18,706 nucleotides of DNA from CAYXPG01 sp964564845 (GTDB lineage Bacteria > Planctomycetota > Phycisphaerae > Sedimentisphaerales > Anaerobacaceae): assembly GCA_964564845.1 (NCBI GenBank), contig CAZMCN010000028.1, forward strand, positions 1-18,706, written 5' to 3'. A program made the translations under genes and the position numbers. The notes under the pieces were generated by a model. It did not search any database, was not told the origin of the DNA, and saw only the letters and a list, made by a program, of their open reading frames with translations. Position 1 is the stretch's first letter. The number at the start of each line of letters is the position of its first letter. Shown one piece after another: positions 7,264-14,536 of the stretch.

Positions 7264-7372
7264 GCAGAACATCAGGAAATCAGAACACCAGAAAAAAACG
7301 AAGTTAAGCTGATATCCTGATAACCTGATGCCCATCACCTGTAGCATGGTACCCTGATAACTGACTGGGAAC
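7264..7372 (+). repeat. Dispersed ~100-bp repeat, copy 2, directly upstream of pssA
   Basis: Runs from GCAGAACATCAGGAAATCAG to ACTGACTGGGAAC, ending 7 bases before the pssA ATG. It is the partner of 5507-5607, in the opposite orientation but in the same position and polarity relative to its gene. It fills most of the psd-pssA spacer. Confidence 0.8.
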
Positions 7373-7379
7373 ACACAAA

Positions 7380-8291
7380 ATGCCGAGAATAACAACTCAG
7401 GCCGCAAAAGACCGTTTGCTTCGCCGCGTCCGCAAGCAAAGGCTCAAATACGTTACCGTTCTGCCGTCACTGATTACCATCTTAAACGGCGTATGTGGTT
7501 TTGCCGCCATTGTTCTCGCAGGGAAAAACGCTTTCGCAATGGCCGGCTACCTGATCCTGCTCGCAATGATTGCAGACATGCTCGACGGCCGAGTCGCAAG
7601 AATGAGTCAGAGCACCTCCAGCTTCGGCGGCCAGCTCGACAGCCTCTGTGACATAATCAGTTTCGGCGTCGCACCGGCCTTCTTAATGCTCAAAACCCTC
7701 GAATACAAATTCGGCGACTTCTCCGAAATAGAAAACTTCCTCCATCGATTCATCTGGCTCGCCGCAGCCGCATATATAAGCTGTGCCGCCATTCGCCTGG
7801 CAAGGTTCAATGTCGAAAACGAAGAGGACGAGTCCGCACATATGAGCTTCGTCGGCCTGCCAACTCCTGCCGCCGCCGGAGTAATTGCCAGCATCATCAT
7901 ATTCCATCAGGAAACCCTGCCCGAACTCGCCGCCAAAAATTCACACATTTATCTTATTTGTGAAAATGTTGTTATCTATACACTCCCCTTTATTCTGCTC
8001 TCAATAGCCATCCTGATGGTCAGCAGAATTCGATACCCGCACATCCTAAATCAGTACATAAAAGGGAAAAGACCTTTCGCACATCTCATACGAGTGCTGC
8101 TGTTTCTCGGATTGATTATCTGGAGCAGACAGACGGTTTTGGTGTTTATCTTCTGCGGTTTTGCGGCAAGTGGATTTGTAAAATGGCTTTATTACAGAGT
8201 AACACGAAGGAAAAAATTCCTCGAACCCTCCGCCCAAGAACCTCTGCTAAACAGCGACTATGGTAATCCGCAGGATGCCTTACGGCACTAA
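7380..8291 (+). CDS. pssA: CDP-diacylglycerol-serine O-phosphatidyltransferase
   Basis: A 303-residue polytopic membrane enzyme that joins CDP-diacylglycerol and serine to give phosphatidylserine, the substrate of Psd. The CDP-alcohol phosphotransferase signature is intact: D69-G70-x2-A73-R74-x8-G83-x3-D87-x3-D91, with the metal-binding Asp residues all present. The hydrophobic segments after it fit the PssA/type II family, as does a basic N-terminus before the first helix. The C-terminus (about 268-303) is polar and variable. Pairing with psd, 129 bp upstream on the same strand, supports PssA over phosphatidylglycerolphosphate synthase. The CGFAAI and FGVAPA elements are typical of PssA. A dispersed repeat lies just before its ATG, and it converges on the PilZ gene with a 47-bp gap that shows no clear terminator. 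Confidence 0.92.
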   Translation: MPRITTQAAKDRLLRRVRKQRLKYVTVLPSLITILNGVCGFAAIVLAGKNAFAMAGYLILLAMIADMLDGRVARMSQSTSSFGGQLDSLCDIISFGVAPAFLMLKTLEYKFGDFSEIENFLHRFIWLAAAAYISCAAIRLARFNVENEEDESAHMSFVGLPTPAAAGVIASIIIFHQETLPELAAKNSHIYLICENVVIYTLPFILLSIAILMVSRIRYPHILNQYIKGKRPFAHLIRVLLFLGLIIWSRQTVLVFIFCGFAASGFVKWLYYRVTRRKKFLEPSAQEPLLNSDYGNPQDALRH

Positions 8292-8338
8292 CCAGCCCAA
8301 ACTCCCGGTTGTCTTTAACTCATTCCAGCACGCTGCTG

Positions 8339-9193
8339 TTACCTCGACCCAAAAACACTCACATCAGCTTTAGCAGCTTCATGATGGTCTTGTTCAGTAG
8401 TCCCGGTGCAATTCATCTTGTAATACTGCTCAACAACGCCAACCAGCCGCGAAAGAACCTCCTGACCTTCACGGCTTGCCTCCAGCCCAACTATCTGAAG
8501 ACCATAGCAGATGTTCTTTTCATCTGCCGTAGGAAGAACGCTCCTGACCCGAGCATTGAACATCAACGGCTTTTCATAAGGCATCGGTGTAAAACGCACC
8601 CCGATAAACTGCCCCTTTCTCAACCGGGCTTGTTGTTCCCTCTCAATTGCAATCTGGGCGCCGCCGGCCGAAATGTCAACCAACCTGCCCTGCATATATT
8701 CCATCGGCGGCAACGGCAGACCGTCCCCCCGGCTGCGGCGAGGCCATAACACCATCTTGACCCTCAAAGAATCCGGCACGTTAACTCTAAAAAAGCTCCG
8801 ACGCTCCACCAATTCTATACGCTCAGGAAACAAAAGCACTAATCTTCCACCACCATTATCCGGTGACGGTTCAAAACCAAGGACCTTCGTCTCAAAAACT
8901 ACTTTCCCGTATTCATACTTAATAGACATACCGACCGGTTGCTCAACCTGGATATTTATCGGGTGTGATTTTTTCCTCGGCGAAACAACGCCACTATCCC
9001 GCCCCCTGTTATATGAAGGACGCAAAATCTCAACCTTAAAACTGCCGGCTCCAAGCTCCGTCAGTTTTACCTTGGCAACATGCCATTTGCCACGCGACAA
9101 ATATGTCATAATCGCAGGTGCCTTCTTATCCATAACGGCCTGCAAAATCACCCTCGGCTCGGCTCTGCCCAACATTCCGACTTCTTTCATCAT
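8339..9193 (-). CDS. PilZ-domain protein (c-di-GMP receptor, YcgR-like)
   Basis: About 284 residues. The N-terminal half (about 10-120) fits the beta-rich YcgR-type domain often linked to PilZ. The PilZ domain begins near residue 130 with RRSFFR (arginine pair R133/R137) and contains VDISAGG (DxSxxG, D174, S176, G179); numbering counts from the TTG at 9196. These are the residues that bind c-di-GMP. A low-complexity tail follows from about 262. YcgR-like proteins slow flagella or control exopolysaccharide output; the target here is unknown, as no flagellar or polysaccharide gene is nearby. Three adjacent candidate starts (TTG 9196, ATG 9193, ATG 9190) follow a GGGGG; the middle one is given. 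It is divergent from the membrane-anchored protein at 9418. Confidence 0.85.
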   Translation of the reverse strand: MMKEVGMLGRAEPRVILQAVMDKKAPAIMTYLSRGKWHVAKVKLTELGAGSFKVEILRPSYNRGRDSGVVSPRKKSHPINIQVEQPVGMSIKYEYGKVVFETKVLGFEPSPDNGGGRLVLLFPERIELVERRSFFRVNVPDSLRVKMVLWPRRSRGDGLPLPPMEYMQGRLVDISAGGAQIAIEREQQARLRKGQFIGVRFTPMPYEKPLMFNARVRSVLPTADEKNICYGLQIVGLEASREGQEVLSRLVGVVEQYYKMNCTGTTEQDHHEAAKADVSVFGSR

Positions 9194-9378
9194 CAACCCC
9201 CGGCAATCTCTTCAACCTTCTCGTTTCAAACAACCGCTTTCTTTCCTATCTAAATACATAAAAAAGATTTCGCCGTTTGCAAAATCGATTTTGAAGTAAA
9301 TTTGCTCTGACCGCTGAATCCCGGGCAAAATTCTAAAAAAAAATTGCGCCGAACGCAGCCAAATCCTAACTCAGACGC

Positions 9379-9407
9379 TTGTACATTCCGAAGTTATGAA
9401 TTATTAT
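9379..9407 (+). promoter_or_regulatory. Candidate promoter, leaderless arrangement, for the 9418 gene
   Basis: TTGTAC (9379-9384), 17-base spacer, TATTAT (9402-9407). The -10 ends 10 bases before the ATG at 9418, so any leader would be only a few bases long. No ribosome site is present. Confidence 0.35.
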
Positions 9408-9417
9408 CCCTGTATCA

Positions 9418-10758
9418 ATGAACACATTTGAGAAAGAAAAAAAATACGGTTCCGATAAAATCGCCCTTTTGGGGCTCTTTGTCCTCGCCATACTGACGGC
9501 TTACGCCATAACCACCCTAAAGTCAGCAGTCATACTCACAAGGCCGATAGAATTGAATTACACAGGCTTAGCGGTCTCAATGCCGAATGGAAACGGCTGG
9601 AGATGTGAAAAAAACTGGAGCTATGGACAAAACGCTTTTGTCCTGAAAAGCTTCTTCACCATTAATCCAGACAGATACACCGCCGAAGCGAGATGCCGAT
9701 ATTTGTTAGCGGCCGAAAATACCCCTGCCGATTTGCTCATCGAACAAAGAGCTTACGACCTCAGCGGAACCATTATAGAAAAAAACCGCATTCAGACAGA
9801 ACTGCTCAATATCAAATGGGCATATATAAAAAATGAACAGTACCTGCTCGATATTTATTTTGGCACCACACGACTGCCCAACAACCGACAACTCGATATC
9901 GAAGTGCTGCTCACAGATAATGCCGACTTGGCCGCTCAAACCTTCAAATTAGTCGCAGAAAACATAAAATTCCAGGACAACCAACTCCTCAACGCCGGCA
10001 GTCAAATCGTTCAGAATATCAAAAACTCAGGCATCAGCTCCTTTTTGACCGACCAAAGCCGTCAGGACATCTTCCTGATTAAAGATGAAAAAAAACGACC
10101 GGTTGGTTTTACCACCGATGTACTCATCGACTCGACGCAGGATGCACCGTTAAACATACAGGCCGCAGGACTTCTGTACATCCGGGGCCGATATGCTCAA
10201 GAGCAGGCAATGTTCTTTCAATGCAGTAACAACCTTGATGAATTCTCCTATAAAAAACAATCTGCCAAAAACGGCACCGAGATAACTATGAACAAAACAG
10301 GCACAATGACCGTAAAAACATCCAAGCCATATCCCAAAGAAATAAATTATCAGCCCGGCCCCTCAGCCATTCCGGACGTCTTTCTCGAGTTCCTCTTAAA
10401 CCACTTTATTGATAGCTACCACGAAAAACTCGTCATCGACATTATCAGAAGTGACGGCACAATAAACCCTGCTCTGCTCCGGCGAATCGAAGACAAAGGT
10501 GATAGCACACATATATTGAAACTGGACTTTCTTGGAGGACAAAGATTCTCAGAACTGATTTATCTGGACAACCAGAAAAATATCCTAAAAAGATTACTCG
10601 GCATTCAGACTCCCCCAGGAAACAATGAAGAACCTCTCCGCCGAAGAAACATACTTACTCTCGAACGTGATACCGCCGAAAACATATTAAGACAGTTTCC
10701 TGAACGAGCTGACTATATCTTACAAAAGAATAAAATGCTGGACCCAAATAACTTCTAA
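9418..10758 (+). CDS. Membrane-anchored protein of unknown function, large extracytoplasmic domain
   Basis: A 446-residue protein that I do not recognise. It has a short cytoplasmic N-terminus (MNTFEKEKKYGSDK), one membrane helix at about 15-38 and a long polar remainder that should lie outside the cytoplasm. The remainder looks like two beta-rich segments, about 45-190 and 215-410, rich in Lys, Asn and Asp, with few Cys and no metal or nucleotide motif. Lipoprotein and signal-peptidase sites are absent, so the helix is a permanent anchor. It is divergent from the PilZ gene and alone on its strand before purB (167 bp away). A scaffold or cell-envelope role is possible but not shown. The start is an ATG with no ribosome site. 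Confidence 0.7.
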   Translation: MNTFEKEKKYGSDKIALLGLFVLAILTAYAITTLKSAVILTRPIELNYTGLAVSMPNGNGWRCEKNWSYGQNAFVLKSFFTINPDRYTAEARCRYLLAAENTPADLLIEQRAYDLSGTIIEKNRIQTELLNIKWAYIKNEQYLLDIYFGTTRLPNNRQLDIEVLLTDNADLAAQTFKLVAENIKFQDNQLLNAGSQIVQNIKNSGISSFLTDQSRQDIFLIKDEKKRPVGFTTDVLIDSTQDAPLNIQAAGLLYIRGRYAQEQAMFFQCSNNLDEFSYKKQSAKNGTEITMNKTGTMTVKTSKPYPKEINYQPGPSAIPDVFLEFLLNHFIDSYHEKLVIDIIRSDGTINPALLRRIEDKGDSTHILKLDFLGGQRFSELIYLDNQKNILKRLLGIQTPPGNNEEPLRRRNILTLERDTAENILRQFPERADYILQKNKMLDPNNF

Positions 10759-10835
10759 AACCTCTTGGCCGGCCCAAAAAAGTAAACAAAACTACCCGGC
10801 CGGAAATGCTCTATAAATATGCCGAATAAAAAATA

Positions 10836-10864
10836 TTGATAAAACATCAAAACCCTAATATGCT
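10836..10864 (+). promoter_or_regulatory. Candidate purB promoter
   Basis: TTGATA (10836-10841), 17-base spacer, TATGCT (10859-10864), about 61 bases before the purB ATG. A ribosome site AAGGAC (10915-10920) lies 5 bases before that ATG. Match quality is moderate. Confidence 0.4.
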
Positions 10865-10925
10865 GTTTCTCTAAAAACACTAAAAATAATCCGGACCGTC
10901 GCCGGTGGACTAAAAAGGACAAAAA

Positions 10926-12359
10926 ATGGCAAACTTAAAAACTAAATACACCAGCCCTCTCGTTGAGAGAAACGCCTCGGAAGAAATGGCGGAGACCTTC
11001 GGCGCCCAAAAAAAAATCCGCACCTGGCGACGCCTCTGGCTCGAACTCGCAAAAGCTCAAAAAAAACTCGGACTTAACATAAAACAAAATCAAATAAACC
11101 AAATGGCAAGACATCTTGAAGATATTGACTTCAACAAAGCCGCAAAATACGAAAAGATGTTTCGACACGATGTTGTCGCACACATCCACACCTTCGCCGA
11201 CACCGCTCCAAAAGCCGCACCTATCATTCACCTCGGCGCAACAAGCTGCTTCGTAACCGACAACGCCGACCTGATCATTATACGACAGGCCTTACAAATA
11301 ATAGCCGCTAAACTGGCCTCCGTTATAAACCTGCTTGCAATCTTCGCAAAGAAACACCGCTCACTGCCAACCCTGGGCTTTACACATTTTCAGCCCGCCC
11401 AGCTAACAACAGTCGGCAAAAGAGCTGCCCTGTGGTGCTATGAATTCGCAATCGATTTGCAGGAAATAGAGTACCGCCTTGAAAACCTCCCCTTCAGAGG
11501 CGCTAAAGGCACAACCGGAACGCAGGCCTCTTTCCTTGCACTGTTCGACGGCAGCACCACAAAAGTCAAGCAGCTCGACAACGCCGTCACAAAGGCTTTC
11601 GGCTTCAAAAAAACCTGCGCCGTTACCGGCCAGACATACCAGCGAAAAATCGACACATTCGTCATAAATGCACTGGCCTCAATCGCACAATCCGCTCACA
11701 AACTGTGCAATGACCTTCGTCTGCTCGCAAACCTCAAAGAGATTGAAGAGCCCTTCGAAAAATCTCAGGTCGGCTCGTCGGCTATGGCTTATAAAAGAAA
11801 TCCGATGCGCACAGAAAGAGCTACCGCACTTAGCAGATTCGTCCTTTCTCTGGCAACCAGCCCCCCGATGACCGCCTCCGAGCAGTGGCTCGAAAGAACC
11901 CTCGATGACTCCGCAAACAGAAGGCTGGTCATCCCTGAAGCCTTCCTGGCCACCGATGGAATCCTTGAAATTCTTATCAATGTACTCGATGGACTTATCG
12001 TCTATCCAAAGGTAATTGCCGGCAGAATCGCCGCCGAACTGCCCTTTATGGCCACAGAAAAGCTCCTTATCGCCGCCGTCAAAGCCGGCGCCAACAGACA
12101 GCAGGTACACGAGAAAATCAGACTGCACTCTCTTGCCGCTGCCGCACAGGTCAAAAATTTCGGAAAACCAAACGACCTCATTAACCGCCTCAAAGCCGAC
12201 AGAGACTTCGCAAATGTCAACTTCGAAAAAGTCCTCGACCCCCAAAGCTACATCGGACGAGCACCACAGCAGGTTGACGATTTCATAAAAAACATCGTAA
12301 CACCCATCCGAAAAAAATACCGAAAAGAACTAATTAGAAAGGTCGAACTAAAGGTCTAA
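10926..12359 (+). CDS. purB: Adenylosuccinate lyase, eukaryote-like (ADSL) subtype
   Basis: A 477-residue fumarase/aspartase-superfamily enzyme. It releases fumarate from SAICAR and from adenylosuccinate, two steps of purine synthesis. The family signature is GSSAMAYKRNP at 283-293, with the catalytic Ser in the mobile loop. HLGATSCFVTDNADL (102-116) and THFQPAQ (153-159, general acid His154) are intact. These segments look closer to animal ADSL (HLGATSCYV, SSAMPYKRNPMR) than to the short PurB of many bacteria. In the signature, Pro is replaced by Ala before YKRNP. Length is normal. A ribosome site AAGGAC supports the start. pyrE follows 136 bp after the stop on the same strand, so purine and pyrimidine synthesis sit together. 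Confidence 0.95.
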   Translation: MANLKTKYTSPLVERNASEEMAETFGAQKKIRTWRRLWLELAKAQKKLGLNIKQNQINQMARHLEDIDFNKAAKYEKMFRHDVVAHIHTFADTAPKAAPIIHLGATSCFVTDNADLIIIRQALQIIAAKLASVINLLAIFAKKHRSLPTLGFTHFQPAQLTTVGKRAALWCYEFAIDLQEIEYRLENLPFRGAKGTTGTQASFLALFDGSTTKVKQLDNAVTKAFGFKKTCAVTGQTYQRKIDTFVINALASIAQSAHKLCNDLRLLANLKEIEEPFEKSQVGSSAMAYKRNPMRTERATALSRFVLSLATSPPMTASEQWLERTLDDSANRRLVIPEAFLATDGILEILINVLDGLIVYPKVIAGRIAAELPFMATEKLLIAAVKAGANRQQVHEKIRLHSLAAAAQVKNFGKPNDLINRLKADRDFANVNFEKVLDPQSYIGRAPQQVDDFIKNIVTPIRKKYRKELIRKVELKV

Positions 12360-12379
12360 AAGAAAACAGTTGTAACTCA

Positions 12380-12490
12380 CAAAGAATTGAAAAATCTTTG
12401 ACAAAAAAACAATGTCCCAAATTCTTGGTGTCCTGGCGGGGACCCCAAACGCCATAGTTCGCCTTTGGGCAACCCCGTGCCTTTGTGGCA
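12380..12490 (+). promoter_or_regulatory. Structured leader of pyrE with alternative stem-loops
   Basis: Three inverted repeats fill this spacer: CAAAGA (12380-12385) with TCTTTG (12395-12400); a nested pair GGC-GGGG (12435-12441) with CCCC-GT-GCC (12473-12481) enclosing CCCAAA (12444-12449) with TTTGGG (12464-12469); and TGCC (12478-12481) with GGCA (12487-12490). The last shares bases with the outer stem, so the two cannot form together. The ATG at 12496 follows at once, with no ribosome site. Such switching shapes are typical of attenuators, but no ligand-binding motif was recognised. Confidence 0.4.
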
Positions 12491-12495
12491 AAAAA

Positions 12496-13020
12496 ATGAA
12501 AAAACAGGAACTAATTAAACGAATCAGGCAAACCGCTTATCTCGAAGGAGACTTCACACTTCGCAGCGGAAAGAAAAGCAAATACTACCTTGACAAATAT
12601 CTCTTCGAGACCTGCCCCGACATACTAAAAGCCCTCGCCGAAGAATTCGCAAAATACGTCTGCGACGATGTAACTTTAATCGCCGGCGCTGAACTGGGCG
12701 GCGTGGCCCTGGCAGCAGCCACCGCCATCGAAACAGGAAAAAACTGGGTCATCATTCGCAGCACTAAAAAGACCTACGGCACAAAAAAAATGATTGAAGG
12801 CATCTTAAAGCCAAAGGACGTCGTCCTGCTCGTCGAGGACATAGCAACCACAGGCGGACAGGTCATCGAGGCTGCAAAGATTATCACAAAAGCCGGTGCG
12901 TCCGTCAAAAAAATCGTCTGCGTCATCGACCGAAAAGAAGCGGCCGAAAAAAACATCACCACCGCCGGATACAAATTCGACTCCATTCTGACAAAATACG
13001 ACCTCGGAATAAAAGATTAA
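12496..13020 (+). CDS. pyrE: Orotate phosphoribosyltransferase
   Basis: A 174-residue phosphoribosyltransferase that adds PRPP to orotate to give OMP in pyrimidine synthesis. The PRPP loop is VVLLVEDIATTGG (109-121). Substrate-binding elements are LRSGKKSKYYLD (22-33) and IRSTKKTYGTKKMIEG (87-102), both typical of bacterial PyrE. The ATG at 12496 is chosen because the family begins near this point (MKKQELIKRI). An in-frame ATG at 12412 would add 28 residues that do not look like the family and that lie over the structured leader. The gene converges on coaB with a 33-bp gap. No other pyr gene is in the window. Confidence 0.92.
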   Translation: MKKQELIKRIRQTAYLEGDFTLRSGKKSKYYLDKYLFETCPDILKALAEEFAKYVCDDVTLIAGAELGGVALAAATAIETGKNWVIIRSTKKTYGTKKMIEGILKPKDVVLLVEDIATTGGQVIEAAKIITKAGASVKKIVCVIDRKEAAEKNITTAGYKFDSILTKYDLGIKD

Positions 13021-13053
13021 CTACAAACTGTGACAACACCTATACTTAAAAGG

Positions 13054-13668
13054 CTAACCCCGACCTGCCAAAAAAATAATCTTTTTAGCTATCGCCATCT
13101 TGGTCGCCTGAGCAAGTTTTAACCATTTGCAGCCGGGCATTTTTATCTGAACACTTGCACCTCCAGAATCGATTGCAGCAGGACTGTTGGCGATTATCAT
13201 ATCGAGGTTTTTCTCTTTCAATTTCTGCTCCGCCCGTTTTCGCAGCGCTTTATCTTCCAGAGCAAACCCAATAACAATTTGACCTTTCTTCTTATGCTTT
13301 CCCGCCCACTTGAGAATATCAACTGTTGGCTTTAATTTGATGGCCAAAGTTTTATCAGTTTTCTTGATTTTACTTTTTGCGGGTTTGACGGGAGTGTAAT
13401 CCGAGACCGCAGCAGCCATAATTAAACAATCGCATTTTATGAAAAACTTCTTTACGGCCTCAAACATCTCGTCAGCACTATCGACACCTACAAAATCGAT
13501 GCCGAGCGGCGGCTGCAAATCCGAAGCGCTGATAAGCGTTACCTTATGCCCTCCCTCTTTGGCTGCGTATGCCAGTGCATACCCCATCCTCCCGCTGCTC
13601 GCATTGCTAATAAAACGAACAGGGTCGATATATTCTCGGGTCCCGCCTGCCGTGATTAAAAAATACAT
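13054..13668 (-). CDS. coaB: Phosphopantothenate-cysteine ligase (stand-alone CoaB)
   Basis: About 204 residues, the CoaB half only. It joins 4'-phosphopantothenate to cysteine in CoA synthesis, using a nucleotide triphosphate. The nucleotide-binding start ITAGGTREYIDPVRFISN (5-22) with SSGRMG (24-29) is intact, as are AAVSDYTP (86-93), a lysine patch KIKK (100-103) and FALE (135-138). Asn22 matches the Asn used by CoaB to stabilise its acyl-nucleotide intermediate. In most bacteria CoaB is the C-terminal half of CoaBC (Dfp); here it follows coaC as a separate gene, 52 bp on. The ATG at 13668 is preferred; an in-frame GTG lies at 13683. It ends convergent with pyrE. Confidence 0.9.
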   Translation of the reverse strand: MYFLITAGGTREYIDPVRFISNASSGRMGYALAYAAKEGGHKVTLISASDLQPPLGIDFVGVDSADEMFEAVKKFFIKCDCLIMAAAVSDYTPVKPAKSKIKKTDKTLAIKLKPTVDILKWAGKHKKKGQIVIGFALEDKALRKRAEQKLKEKNLDMIIANSPAAIDSGGASVQIKMPGCKWLKLAQATKMAIAKKIIFLAGRG

Positions 13669-13720
13669 GATTTCGCTTCTCACCGATTGCTGATTTGCAG
13701 CTCAAATTACGTTCCACCCC

Positions 13721-14299
13721 TCACCCCCTTTTCACTTCTGAGGCGATTTTCTCTATTCGCTTTAGAATGTCTTCCGGCTCAGACATCCTGCCGGTCGCCT
13801 CAACACCGCACGCTAATCGTCCCTTCACAGGCCCTATCAGCTCAAAACCCATCTGCTTGACCATCTTGACATTCCGCTGCACCGCAGGATTCGTCCACAT
13901 ATTATCGTTCATCGCCGCAGCCAGCAGAGCCGGCTTCGCCCAGCACACACAAAGAACCGTACTTAGCAAATCGTCACATATCCCGTTTGCGATTTTACCG
14001 ATAATATCAGCCGTCGCTGGTGCCACAACAACAACATCCGCCCACTCAACCAGACTTATATGGCTGATTGTATACTCCTCACCCAAACCCCACAAACTCC
14101 TATAGACCGCAGAAGCCGTAACCGCCTCGAAGCTTTTCAGCCCAACCAGCTCACAGGAAGCCTCCGTCATCACCGCCCTTACTTTTGCACCGACTTCACT
14201 CAGCTTGCTCGCCAAATCGACCGCCTTATATGCAGCAATTCCCCCGCTAACCCCCAACAGAACTTTCAAACCATCAAGATTTACTTTTGCCTGAGGCAT
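13721..14299 (-). CDS. coaC: Phosphopantothenoylcysteine decarboxylase (stand-alone CoaC)
   Basis: A 192-residue flavoprotein of the HFCD family. It decarboxylates 4'-phosphopantothenoylcysteine with FMN. Seen in order: FMN-binding GVSGGIAAYK (16-25), the active-site His80 in SHISL, the PALLAAAMNDNMW motif (123-135, Asn131) and the substrate-clamp GRLACG (160-165) with Cys164, the residue that finishes the reaction in the E. coli enzyme. All positions needed for activity are present. The gene starts 9 bp after the rpoZ stop and coaB follows, so the two steps are co-expressed although the domains are not fused. Confidence 0.92.
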   Translation of the reverse strand: MPQAKVNLDGLKVLLGVSGGIAAYKAVDLASKLSEVGAKVRAVMTEASCELVGLKSFEAVTASAVYRSLWGLGEEYTISHISLVEWADVVVVAPATADIIGKIANGICDDLLSTVLCVCWAKPALLAAAMNDNMWTNPAVQRNVKMVKQMGFELIGPVKGRLACGVEATGRMSEPEDILKRIEKIASEVKRG

Positions 14300-14308
14300 C
14301 GTTCTGTT

Positions 14309-14536
14309 TTACTCCTCATCAGGCCTGTCAATATCACCCACCTGGCCTTCGATTGCTATCTTGTCCTGCATAATTTCCTCAATGACGATTTCCATCTGAG
14401 TCTTACCTTCCGCATCCTCAATCAGCGGCCGAGCACCTTCCATTAGTTCACCCAATCGCCGTTGAATCAAGGCCGTTAACTTATATTTACCTCCGACTTT
14501 CTTGATTATCTCATCACTCTTGAGTTCTTCTATCAT
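14309..14536 (-). CDS. rpoZ: RNA polymerase omega subunit
   Basis: A 75-residue protein with the omega pattern: N-terminal helix KYKLTALIQRRLGEL (17-31), then the acidic segment ARPLIE (35-40). Omega aids assembly of the RNA polymerase beta-prime subunit. Its ATG shares one base with the gmk stop (TAATG), which suggests coupled translation. The gmk-rpoZ-coa order is common in many bacteria and supports this call for a short protein of modest sequence match. The acidic tail (about 40-75) is typical of the family and variable. Confidence 0.88.
   Translation of the reverse strand: MIEELKSDEIIKKVGGKYKLTALIQRRLGELMEGARPLIEDAEGKTQMEIVIEEIMQDKIAIEGQVGDIDRPDEE

Noticed and set aside
8292..8338. Terminator between the convergent pssA and PilZ genes
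   Set aside because: No inverted repeat with a U tract could be found; the same holds for 13021-13053.
8673..9299. 208-codon open frame on the plus strand
   Set aside because: It is antisense to the PilZ gene, whose RxxxR and DxSxxG motifs are certain.
11679..12245. 188-codon open frame on the minus strand
   Set aside because: It is antisense to purB and shows no family features.
12412..12495. Longer pyrE start at the upstream ATG
   Set aside because: The extra 28 residues are not family-like and lie on the structured leader; kept only as part of the leader finding.
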